Shown here piece by piece: positions 42,052-49,669 of a stretch of 64,000 bases of DNA. The notes beneath the pieces were generated by a model. It made no database searches and was not told where the DNA came from. It worked only from the letters and a program-made list of their open reading frames with translations. A program made the translations under genes and the position numbers. Source of the stretch: Streptomyces tropicalis. Its GTDB lineage: Bacteria; Actinomycetota; Actinomycetes; Streptomycetales; Streptomycetaceae. Every line of letters begins with the position of its first letter. The first letter of the stretch is position 1. The stretch is taken from NCBI RefSeq assembly GCF_029269835.1, contig NZ_JARJBB010000012.1, forward strand, positions 62,001-126,000, in the 5' to 3' direction.

Positions 42052-42084
42052 GAGGGGCCCGCCGCGGACTGCGGCGGGCCCCTC
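42052..42084. terminator. Bidirectional hairpin terminator
   Basis: A 14-bp perfect stem (GAGGGGCCCGCCGC and its complement) with loop GGACT, between the convergent anti-sigma gene and lipid operon. Confidence 0.85.
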
Positions 42085-42104
42085 CGTCGTGCCGGGCGCT
42101 CCGG

Positions 42105-42911
42105 TCAGGTGGTCCGGCGGGGCGGCCGGGGGAGGAAGCCGCTGGTCCGGGCCACGTACTGGGCGTACCCGGGACGGTCCTCCATGTGGCGCTCCAGCAA
42201 CTGCTTGCCGCTCCCCCGGATCAGCAGGAAGCTCATCACCAGGGGCGAGACCACGGACACGGCGGCGGCCGCGCCGGACTCGCAGGCGATCAGGAACAGG
42301 CCCCACCAGACGCAGAAGTCGCCGAAGTAGTTCGGATGCCGGGTCCAGGCCCACAGCCCGCGGTCCATGATCCGGCCCCGGTTCGCCGGATCCGCCTTGA
42401 ACCGGGCCAACTGGGCGTCGCCGACCGCCTCGAAGACCAGCCCGAGGGCCCACAGCGCGGTCCCGGCGGCGGCCACGCCGGTGAGCGGTCCGGGCACGTA
42501 CTGCGCGGCCTGCACCGGCAGCGACACCACCCACACCAGGGCACCCTGGAGCAGGTACACCATGCGCAGGGCGTACAGGTTCCGGCTGCCGGGGGCCTTC
42601 GCCAGCATCGCCTCGTAGCGGGGGTCCTCGCCGTGGCCGCGGCCGCGCCGCGCGATGTGCGCGGCCAGCCGCAGCCCCCACACGGCCGTCAGCACGGTGA
42701 CGAGGATGCGGCGCCCGCTGTCTCCGTGGCCCGCCGAGGCCGTGTACGTCACCAGGGCGACGGCCGCGAACGCGATCCCCCAGGCCGTGTCGACCACCCG
42801 GTGCACGCCCTTGCGGACCGCGACGGCGAAGGTGACGAGGAGGACGGCGAGGGCGGCCGCGGCGGCCCAGGCGAGGTTCGCAGCGAACGCGCCCCAGGGG
42901 AAGCCGGTCAC
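42105..42911 (-). CDS. DUF1295 membrane protein (steroid 5-alpha-reductase-like)
   Basis: The 268-residue integral membrane protein with seven or so helices belongs to the DUF1295/isoprenylcysteine-methyltransferase-like reductase fold. Its cofactor motif is MDRGLWAWTRHPNYFGDF, followed by WWGLFLIACESG. Members are linked to lipid or unsaturated-bond reduction. It is the last gene of the lipid operon. The GTG start overlaps the stop of the upstream CFA synthase by 4 nt (GTGA). The orthologue in M. tuberculosis (Rv0446c) lies between ufaA1 and sigK. Confidence 0.87.
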   Translation of the reverse strand: MTGFPWGAFAANLAWAAAAALAVLLVTFAVAVRKGVHRVVDTAWGIAFAAVALVTYTASAGHGDSGRRILVTVLTAVWGLRLAAHIARRGRGHGEDPRYEAMLAKAPGSRNLYALRMVYLLQGALVWVVSLPVQAAQYVPGPLTGVAAAGTALWALGLVFEAVGDAQLARFKADPANRGRIMDRGLWAWTRHPNYFGDFCVWWGLFLIACESGAAAAVSVVSPLVMSFLLIRGSGKQLLERHMEDRPGYAQYVARTSGFLPRPPRRTT

Positions 42912-44242
42912 CGCTCCTCCAGCCCCGTGTACCAGCCGGCGGGCGGCGCGGGCAGGTCGCCGCGGCCCTCGCGGGTGGGGCGGACGGCGAGGATCTGGTC
43001 GACGCCCATGCGCCGCTCCTCGAAGGCGAGCGCCCCGCCGACCAGGTACAGCCGCCACACCCGCGCCGTCTCCTCGCCGACCAGGGCCACGAACTCGGGC
43101 CAGCGCTCCTCCAGGGTGCGGTGCCACGCCTGGACGGTGCGGACGTAGTGCTCGCGCAGGGACTCCACCGAGCGGACCTCCAGACCGGCGTCCTCCAGGA
43201 GTCCCACGGTCTCCCCGAGGGGCCGCATGTGCATGTCGGGAGCGATGTACGCCTCGATGAAGGCACCGCCGCCCGGTGCGGTCCGGCCCCGGGACATCTG
43301 CTGGACCAGGACCCGGCCGCGCGGGCGGACCAGCCGGCTCAGCGCGGCGGCGAACGCCGGGTACTCGGCGTCGCCGACGTGCTCGCCCATCTCGATGGTG
43401 CACACCGCGTCGTAGCCGCCGCCGGTGATGTCCCGGTAGTCCTGGCAGAGCACCTCGACCCGGTCCTCCAGGCCGCGTGCGCGGACCTGGTCGCGGACGT
43501 ACGCCGCCTGTTCCGCGGCAAGGGTGACGGCGGTGACGCGTGCCTTGTGGTGCTCGGCGGCGTGCAGGGTGAGCGCGCCCCATCCGCACCCGACGTCGAG
43601 CAGCCGGGCGCCGGGCTCCAGGCCCAGTTTCCGGCAGACGAGCTCCAGTTTGGCGCGCTGCGCCTCGGCGGGGGCGAGGCCGGGGTCCTCGCTCGTCCAG
43701 TAGCCGCACGAGTAGGCCATGGACTCGTCGAGGAGCAGCCGGTAGAAGTCGTTGGACAGGTCGTAGTGGTGGCTGATCGCCGCCCGGTCGCGGGCCCGGC
43801 TGTGCAGGCCGCCGCGCAGGCGGGCCTGGGAGGCGGGCGGGGCCGGGCGGGGCCCGACGGCGCCGAGGCGCACCGCGGATCCGAGGGCGCGGGCCCGTCG
43901 GGCGGCGGACGGCGCCGGGGCGTGCAGGCCACGCTCCCGGGCTGCCGCCCACATCGTGCGCAGGCCCTCGGCCAGGTCGCCCTCGACGTCGATCTCGCCG
44001 GTCACGTACGCCTGGGCCAGGCCCAGTTCGCCGGGTTCCCACAGCAGGCGGCGCAGGGCGCGCCGGGACCGCAGGACGACCACGGGGCCGTCGGCCGGTC
44101 CGGCCTCGCTGCCGTCCCAGGCGCGCAGCCGGACCGGGAGGGGGCCGCCGAGCGCGTCCCGCGCGAGGGTGGCGAGCCGGTGGGCGGCTCCCGGGCGCAG
44201 ACCACGGGGGGCGTCGGGCCGGGGGGTGCGGGCGGTGGTCAT
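42908..44242 (-). CDS. Cyclopropane-fatty-acid-synthase family methyltransferase, paralogue 1
   Basis: The 444-residue SAM-dependent lipid methyltransferase has an N-terminal lipid-binding-like domain (VVVLRSRRALRRLLWEPGEL, YVTGEIDVEGDLAEGL) and a methyltransferase core: RAAISHHYDLSNDFYRLLLD, the active-site Cys region MAYSCGYW, SAM motif LLDVGCGWGALTLHAA, and EMGEHVG. It adds a methylene or methyl group from SAM to unsaturated acyl chains. It retains Cys and the EHVG motif, unlike paralogue 2, but its C-terminal half (FIEAYIAPDMHMRPLGET) is divergent. A methyl-branched or furan fatty-acid methylase role is an alternative. Both ends overlap neighbours by 4 nt. Confidence 0.88.
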   Translation of the reverse strand: MTTARTPRPDAPRGLRPGAAHRLATLARDALGGPLPVRLRAWDGSEAGPADGPVVVLRSRRALRRLLWEPGELGLAQAYVTGEIDVEGDLAEGLRTMWAAARERGLHAPAPSAARRARALGSAVRLGAVGPRPAPPASQARLRGGLHSRARDRAAISHHYDLSNDFYRLLLDESMAYSCGYWTSEDPGLAPAEAQRAKLELVCRKLGLEPGARLLDVGCGWGALTLHAAEHHKARVTAVTLAAEQAAYVRDQVRARGLEDRVEVLCQDYRDITGGGYDAVCTIEMGEHVGDAEYPAFAAALSRLVRPRGRVLVQQMSRGRTAPGGGAFIEAYIAPDMHMRPLGETVGLLEDAGLEVRSVESLREHYVRTVQAWHRTLEERWPEFVALVGEETARVWRLYLVGGALAFEERRMGVDQILAVRPTREGRGDLPAPPAGWYTGLEER

Positions 44243-45510
44243 CGGGCGGAGTCCTCCTTGGTGAACAGGTACTGCTGGACGTCGAGGTAGCCGGAACGGA
44301 ACCCGGCCTCCGAGTAGGCCAGGTAGAAGGTCCACAGGCGCCGGAAGGTCGCGTCGAAGCCGAGGGCGGCGACGTCGTCGGCGCGTTCGGTGAAGCGCTC
44401 CCGCCACAGCCGCAGGGTCTCGGCGTAGTGCGCGCCGAAGGCGTCGCGGCGGGCGACGGTGAGCCGGGTGTGGTCGCGGACGGTCTCCGCGACGGCCTCG
44501 ACGGACGGGAGGAGCCCGCCGGGGAAGACGTACTTCTGGATCCAGGTGTGGGTGTCGCGGGAGGCGAGCATGCGGTCGTGCGGCATGGTGATGGCCTGGA
44601 GGGCGGCGCGGCCGCCGGGGGCGAGGCGCTCGTCGAGGGTGCGGAAGTAGACGGGCCAGAACTCGGCGCCGACCGCCTCGATCATCTCGACGCTGACCAC
44701 GGCGTCGTAGGTGCCGCGGGCTTCGCGGTAGTCGCACAGGGCGACGTCGACGCGGTCGGCGGCCCCGGCCGCGCGGGCCCGCTCCAGGGCCAGGGCTCGC
44801 TGCTCCCGGGACAGGGTGAGCGAGGTGACGCGGGCGCCGCGGGCGGCGGCCCGGATCGCCAGTTCGCCCCAGCCGGTGCCGATCTCCAGCAGCCGGGTCC
44901 CCTCGGCCACCCCGGCCAGGTCCAGCAGCCGGTCGATCTTGCGGTGCTGGGCGGCCGCGAGCAGGTCCTGGTCGGCGGGGAAGCCGCGGAAGACGGCGGA
45001 GGAGTAGGTGAGGGTGTCGTCGAGGAACACCCCGAACAGGTCGTTGGACAGGTCGTAGTGGCGGCTGATGTTCGTGCGCGACCCCTCGGGGGTGTTGCGC
45101 TGCGCGGCCGGCTGCCGCTGCGCCCACAGTCCGCGCATCCGCTGGAGCGGGGCCGGGACGAGGTCGGCCGCGTGCGCGGCGAGCACGGTGAGGACGCCGA
45201 CGAGGTCGGGGGCGTCCCACTCGCCGGCCATGTAGGACTCGCCGAAGCCGATCAGGCCGTGGGCTCCGATCCGGCCGTGGAAGCGCCGGGGGTCGTGCAC
45301 CTCCAGCAGCGGGCCGCCGGCTCCGGCGGTGCCGCCGCCGGCGAAGCGCACCCGCAGGGGCAGCCGTTCCAGGGCCCGGCGCACGACGGCGGCGGTGACG
45401 GCGGTGCGCAGCGGGGAGGACGCGGGCGGCGCGGCCACGTCGGGCCAGCGGGCCGGGTCCACGGCGCCGACCGGTCCGTCGGTGCTGCAGCGGGGCTCGA
45501 CTGTCGTCAT
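44239..45510 (-). CDS. Cyclopropane-fatty-acid-synthase family methyltransferase, paralogue 2 (UfaA1-like)
   Basis: The 423-residue SAM-dependent lipid methyltransferase has the substrate region SRTNISRHYDLSNDLFGVFL, the SAM motif LLEIGTGWGELAIRAA, EMIEAVGAEFWPVYF, and the canonical CFA end IQKYVFPGGLLPSVEAVAE. The Cys that follows the YDLS block in most CFA synthases is Ser (LTYSSAVF), and the usual EHVG is EAVG, as in the mycobacterial UfaA1 group. It is therefore a different subtype from its neighbour. The start overlaps the DUF1365 stop by 4 nt (ATGA). Product: cyclopropane or 10-methyl acyl chains are both possible. Confidence 0.88.
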   Translation of the reverse strand: MTTVEPRCSTDGPVGAVDPARWPDVAAPPASSPLRTAVTAAVVRRALERLPLRVRFAGGGTAGAGGPLLEVHDPRRFHGRIGAHGLIGFGESYMAGEWDAPDLVGVLTVLAAHAADLVPAPLQRMRGLWAQRQPAAQRNTPEGSRTNISRHYDLSNDLFGVFLDDTLTYSSAVFRGFPADQDLLAAAQHRKIDRLLDLAGVAEGTRLLEIGTGWGELAIRAAARGARVTSLTLSREQRALALERARAAGAADRVDVALCDYREARGTYDAVVSVEMIEAVGAEFWPVYFRTLDERLAPGGRAALQAITMPHDRMLASRDTHTWIQKYVFPGGLLPSVEAVAETVRDHTRLTVARRDAFGAHYAETLRLWRERFTERADDVAALGFDATFRRLWTFYLAYSEAGFRSGYLDVQQYLFTKEDSAR

Positions 45511-46238
45511 GTCACGTTCTCCGGGGTGCGGTGGCGGGGGCGGGGCTGCACGGGCAGTCCCCGCAGGTACAGGCGGATGCCGTGGCGGCGGATGCCGGCC
45601 GAGACGGCGGCGGTGGACCAGGGGTGGCGCAGCGCCAGACGGAGCAGGGAGCGGGGGGTCGCCGCGCGCCGGGTGCCGCGCACGGTGGCGGTGAAGGCGC
45701 GCCCGCCCTCCCGGTCCAGGTGCACGGTCAGGTCCAGCCGGTCCCCGGGCAGCGGCAGCCGCATGCGGTAGTGGCCGTCGACGGGGAAGAACGGCGAGAC
45801 GTAGAACTCCTTGTCGGTGCGGGCGGCCCCGGCCCCGTCGGGGTGCAGCAGGTAGGCGTGGCGTTCGCCGTACGTGTTGTGGACCTCGGCGACGACGCAG
45901 CGCAGGGCGCCCTCCGGGTCGTGGCACCAGTACAGGGTGAGCGGGTTGAAGACGTGCCCGAGGACGCGGGCGTGGGTGAGCATGGCGACCGGTCCGCCCG
46001 CGAGGTGGACGCCGTGTCCGGCGAGGAAGGCGTCGAGTCCGGCGCGCAGGGTGGGCCCGTCGCCGGTGAAGTGGTCGCGGGGGTCGAAGCGGGCGAGCGG
46101 GCGCAGCAGCCGGGGAAGGCGCGGAGGCCGGTCGGGGTCGACGAGCCACAGGTAGGTGCGGTGCCGCAGGGTGTACCGGCGGGGTGCGGTGCGGACGTGG
46201 GCGATGGTGCAGGGGTAGAGCGCGGGTATGGCCGTCAC
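45507..46238 (-). CDS. DUF1365 protein
   Basis: The 243-residue protein has DUF1365 motifs ALYPCTIAHVRTAPRRYTLR, RTYLWLVDPD, LTHARVLGHVFNPLTLYWCH, VAEVHNTYGERHAYLL and EFYVSPFFPVDGHYRM. Its biochemical function is unknown. It almost always neighbours a CFA-type methyltransferase and a FAD oxidase in bacteria, including singlet-oxygen-induced operons, so it probably helps in acyl-chain modification. It has a GTG start, with 4-nt overlaps at both ends. Confidence 0.9.
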   Translation of the reverse strand: MTAIPALYPCTIAHVRTAPRRYTLRHRTYLWLVDPDRPPRLPRLLRPLARFDPRDHFTGDGPTLRAGLDAFLAGHGVHLAGGPVAMLTHARVLGHVFNPLTLYWCHDPEGALRCVVAEVHNTYGERHAYLLHPDGAGAARTDKEFYVSPFFPVDGHYRMRLPLPGDRLDLTVHLDREGGRAFTATVRGTRRAATPRSLLRLALRHPWSTAAVSAGIRRHGIRLYLRGLPVQPRPRHRTPENVT

Positions 46239-47557
46239 CAGCGCACCCCCAGCGCTTCGGCGGCCCGCACGCCGGAGCGGCAGCCGTCCTCGTGGAATCC
46301 CCAGCCGTGGTAGGCGCCGGCGAAGGCCGTGACGGCGGTGTGCAGTTCGGGCAGCCGCGCCTGCGCGGCGACCGACTCGGGGGTGTAGACGGGGTGTTCG
46401 TACGTCATGCGGGCGAGGACGCGGTCGGGTGCGACGCGGTCCTCGCCGCCGAGGGTGACGACGTAGGTCTCGGGGGCGTCGAGGCGCTGGAGGCGGTTCA
46501 TGTCGTAGCTGACCCGGACGTGCCCGGCGTCGGCGCCGCAGGACGGCATCAGGTAGTTCCAGGAGGCGCGTGCGCCGCGGGCGCGGGGCAGCAGGGCGGT
46601 GTCGGTGTGCAGGAGGGTGGGATTGCGCGAGTACCGGAAGGCGCCGAGCACCTCCTTCTCCAGCGGGGTGGCGTCGGCCAGCAGCCGGAGCGCCTGGTCC
46701 GGGTGGACGGCGATCACCACGGCGTCGTGGTCGGCGGTGGTGCCGTCGCCGGTGGTGACCGTGGCGCCGTCGGGATGCCGGTGGACGGCGCGGACGGGGG
46801 CGGCGGTGCGCACCGTCTGCAGACGCCGGGCGATGCGGTCCACGTAGCTGCGGGAGCCGCCGGTGACCGTGCGCCACGCCGGTGAGCCGGTGACCGAGAG
46901 CATGCCGTGGTGGTCGAGGAAGCGGAACAGGTAGGCGGCCGGGTAGCGCGCGGCGGTGGCGGCGTCGCAGGACCAGACGGCGGAGACGACGGGGGTCATG
47001 AAGTGGGCGCGGAAGTAGGGCGAGAAGCCCTCGTCGTCGAGGAACGCGCCGAGGGTGTAGGTGTCGTCGGCGCCGCGCGCGAGCAGCGCGCGGGCCGCGC
47101 GGTGGAAGGCGGGGACCTCGGTGAGCATCCGCAGGTAGGCGGGGCGCAGGGCGTTGCGCGGCCGGGCGAGGAGGCCGGCGGGGCCGCGGGCGCCCGCGTA
47201 CTCCAGGCCGCAGCCCTCGCACCGCACCGACATGCTCATCTCCGACTCCTGGGTGTCGACGCCGAGTTCGGCGAAGAGCCGGAGCAGGTGCGGGTAGGTG
47301 CGCCGGTTGTGCACGATGAAGCCGGAGTCGACGTGGTGGACGCGGCCGTCGGCGGAGGTCAGGGCGTGGGTGTGGGCGTGGCCGCCGAGGCGGCCGTCGG
47401 CCTCGTAGAGCGTGACGTGGCCGGTGCGGGCGAGCAGGTACGCGGCGGTCAGGCCCGCCACCCCGCTGCCCACCACGGCGGTGCGGCGGCGTGTGCCGCC
47501 CTCGTCGCCGGGGCGCCCCTGCGGGCCGTGCGGGCCCTTCCTCACCGTATGAGCCAT
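46235..47557 (-). CDS. NAD(P)/FAD-dependent oxidase of the lipid operon
   Basis: The 440-residue flavoprotein of the amine-oxidase superfamily has FAD motif RRTAVVGSGVAGLTAAYLLA, YEADGRLGGHAHTH and VDSGFIVHNRRTYPHLLRLF, and ends in GAYHGWGFHEDGCRSGVRAA. It belongs with DUF1365/CFA operons; the M. tuberculosis counterpart is Rv0449c. It may desaturate or oxidise methylated acyl chains. First gene of the five-gene operon; the ATG at 47557 is preceded by GGAGGAG and an ECF promoter 33 nt upstream. Confidence 0.9.
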   Translation of the reverse strand: MAHTVRKGPHGPQGRPGDEGGTRRRTAVVGSGVAGLTAAYLLARTGHVTLYEADGRLGGHAHTHALTSADGRVHHVDSGFIVHNRRTYPHLLRLFAELGVDTQESEMSMSVRCEGCGLEYAGARGPAGLLARPRNALRPAYLRMLTEVPAFHRAARALLARGADDTYTLGAFLDDEGFSPYFRAHFMTPVVSAVWSCDAATAARYPAAYLFRFLDHHGMLSVTGSPAWRTVTGGSRSYVDRIARRLQTVRTAAPVRAVHRHPDGATVTTGDGTTADHDAVVIAVHPDQALRLLADATPLEKEVLGAFRYSRNPTLLHTDTALLPRARGARASWNYLMPSCGADAGHVRVSYDMNRLQRLDAPETYVVTLGGEDRVAPDRVLARMTYEHPVYTPESVAAQARLPELHTAVTAFAGAYHGWGFHEDGCRSGVRAAEALGVRW

Positions 47558-47589
47558 TGCGTCTCCTCCACGAACCGGGCCTGTCGGGG

Positions 47590-47620
47590 GTAATCCGTGG
47601 CTGCCGCGGGCGCGGATTGG
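47590..47620 (-). promoter_or_regulatory. ECF-type promoter of the lipid operon
   Basis: Read on the minus strand: CCAATCCG (47620-47613), 15 nt, CGGATTAC (47597-47590), then 32 nt to the ATG at 47557. Boxes and spacer length equal those of the sigma operon promoter (40606-40636), and the spacers also share the GCCCGCGGC core. The remaining gap to 47858 holds no gene; 47761-47792 is an AT-rich patch (ATAAAAGGGAAATAAGAGCA) that may be the promoter region of the SPW gene. Confidence 0.7.
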
Positions 47621-47858
47621 CGCAGGATCGATCTTCCTCGGGCTCCTCGCCGGGGTCCGGCCGGGCGGGGGCCGGGAGTCCGGGCGGGCGGGCTGCTGAC
47701 GCCGTGGCAGCTCGGGCCGCCGTGTTTCCGGCTCGGGAGGCGGGAACCTCGCCGACCTCTACACATAAAAGGGAAATAAGAGCAAAATAGGGATGCGCGG
47801 CGCTCACCGCACACCGCATCACCAGCGGTCAGGCCTGCACTTCAGAAGGAGACGAACC

Positions 47859-48299
47859 ATGGCCAACGTCTCGCACGGCAGAGGTGACATCAGCACCCAT
47901 CCCGACGTCACCGAGATGCGGGAGCGGTACGCCCGCATGCTCGGCGGCCGCGATGTGGCACTCGTGGACGGACCGGTGTTCCTGCTCGGCCTCTACTGCG
48001 CCGCATCCCCGTGGATCCTCCACTACACGGCGAGCCAGCCGGCGCTCGCGACCCACAACCTGATCATGGGGATCGCGATCGGCCTGCTGGCCCTCGGCTT
48101 CACCACCGCGCCGGCCCGGATGTACGGCCTGAGCTGGGCGATGTGCGCCATGGGGATCTGGCTGGTCGTGGCGCCGTGGATCGTGGGCACCCGCCCCGAC
48201 ACCGGCGTCGTCGTGAACAACATCGTCATCGGCGCCCTGGCCCTGATCCTGGGGCTGCTGTGTGCGGGCACGGTGGCACGGAGCACGCCGCGGCCGTAG
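47859..48299 (+). CDS. SPW-repeat integral membrane protein
   Basis: The 146-residue protein has a short hydrophilic N-terminus (HPDVTEMRERYARMLGGRDV) and four membrane helices arranged as two repeats, each with a small-x-Pro-Trp-x motif (AASPWILHYTA; VVAPWIVGTRP). Function is unknown; such proteins are common in actinobacteria. AGAAGGAGACGAACC gives a clear start at 47859. It is divergent from the lipid operon. Confidence 0.88.
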   Translation: MANVSHGRGDISTHPDVTEMRERYARMLGGRDVALVDGPVFLLGLYCAASPWILHYTASQPALATHNLIMGIAIGLLALGFTTAPARMYGLSWAMCAMGIWLVVAPWIVGTRPDTGVVVNNIVIGALALILGLLCAGTVARSTPRP

Positions 48300-48335
48300 T
48301 CCGCGGCCCCCGGCTCGCCGGGGAGGACGCACGAA

Positions 48336-48362
48336 GGGCCGGTCCGCACGGCGGACCGGCCC
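48336..48362. terminator. Hairpin terminator after the SPW gene
   Basis: A 12-bp perfect stem (GGGCCGGTCCGC and its complement) with loop ACG, 37 nt after the SPW stop. Confidence 0.8.
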
Positions 48363-48457
48363 GGCCGGGCCGGCGGCCGGCGAGCCCCGGCCCCTGGCGG
48401 GAACGGACGCCCGCTGCCGCGCATCGACGTCAGGTCGTCATGCGGCGGCTGGGGCCC

Positions 48458-48673
48458 TCAAGTGGCCGCGGGCTCCGCGTGCGGGGCGGGCGCGGACAGG
48501 TACTCCTCGGTGATCTCCTTCGGGCCGAACGGCCACACCTTCTCCCGGCGGGCCCAGACCAGGAACGCGGCGCAGCCGAGGGCCAGCCGGGCCGGCGACC
48601 ACTCGACGGGGTGGCGGCCCGGGGAGTTGCGGTCCGCGCAGCCGTAGATCACGGACCAGCCGCCGAAGGCCAC
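48458..48673 (-). CDS. Small hypothetical protein, probably 5'-truncated
   Basis: The visible frame encodes 71 residues from GTG 48673: a possible membrane segment (ARLALGCAAFLVWARRE) and ends EITEEYLSAPAPHAE. No ribosome site precedes the GTG. In the same frame, codons with good protein character continue upstream (PSWLHPFPGAVAFGGW) towards the beginning of the ROK fragment. The gene may therefore have lost its N-terminus in a deletion whose joint lies near 48700. The family is not recognised. Confidence 0.4.
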   Translation of the reverse strand: MAFGGWSVIYGCADRNSPGRHPVEWSPARLALGCAAFLVWARREKVWPFGPKEITEEYLSAPAPHAEPAAT

Positions 48674-48702
48674 GGCGCCCGGGAACGGGTGGAGCCACGA
48701 GG

Positions 48703-49600
48703 GTGCTGGGGATCGACATCGGGCGCGGCCGGCTGCGGGTCGCGGTCACCGGCCTGGAAGGCACCGTCGTCGCCCGCCCCGACGTGCCCAACCGGGTGCG
48801 CGGCTCGGGCGTGCTGACGGACCTGGTGGTCGGGACGGCGCGGTCCGTCGCCCGCGCGCACGAGGTGGTGCACGCGGTGGCGGGCACGCCCGGGGTGTAC
48901 GACGAGCGGCAGCGGCGGGTGCGGTACACGATGCACCTGCCCGGCTGGGGCCGCGCCGGCCTCGTCGACCGGATCCGGGACGAGCTGGGCGTGCCGCTGG
49001 AGGTGCACAACGACGCCGACCTGGCCGCGCTCGGGGAGCACGCGTACGGCGCCGGCGCGGGCAGCCGGCTGTTCGTCCGCCTGATGATCGGCACCGGCCT
49101 CGGCACGGGCGTGGTGAGCGAGGGGCGGCTGCTCGCGGGCGCCCACGGGCCGGCCGGGGAGATCGGGTTCCCGCCGTCGCCCGGACCGCGGACGCCGGCG
49201 CGGCTGGAGGACGCGATGTCCGGGGAGGCCGTGGTGGAGTCGGCGCGGCGGTTCGGCATGACCGGGCAGCTCACCGCGAAGGACGTCTTCGGGGCCGCCC
49301 GCCGGGGCGAGGCGGCGGCACGGGAGGCCCTCCGGCCGGAGGGCGAGCGGATCGCGTACACGGTCGCGGCGGCCGCGGCGGTGCTGGACCCGGACCTCGC
49401 CGTCCTCGGCGGTGGGCTGGGCCGCAGCCCGGACCTGCTGCTGCGGCCGGTGCGGAGGGCACCTGCGCACGCTCACGCCGCTCCGGCCCGAGGTCGCCCC
49501 GAGCCGGCTCGGTGAGGACGCGGTGCTGCTGGGCCCGGTGGCGACCGCACTGGACACCGCGCGGGACGTGGTGTTCGAGCGCCGGACGGCGGCCCTCTGA
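48703..49600 (+). pseudogene. ROK-family protein, N-terminally truncated and frameshifted
   Basis: The sugar-kinase/regulator (ROK) fold is clear: LGIDIGRGRLRVAVTGLEG, AVAGTPGVYDERQRRVRYT, EVHNDADLAALGEHAYGAGA and VRLMIGTGLGTGVVSEGRLL. The sequence resembles ROK transcription factors, but the N-terminal winged-helix part (about 80 codons) is missing. Near 49455-49466 the frame shifts: the C-terminal part HLRTLTPLRPEVAPSRLGED, then VLLGPVATALDTARDVVF, is in the +1 frame up to the stop at 49598-49600, whereas the original frame ends in nonsense at 49515. Two independent lesions indicate a dead gene. Confidence 0.75.
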
Positions 49601-49669
49601 CACACCGTCGGCCGCACGGCGGGCGGGCCCCGGTGGGGCGGGCGCGGGCGCGCCCGCCCCGGGGGTGCC

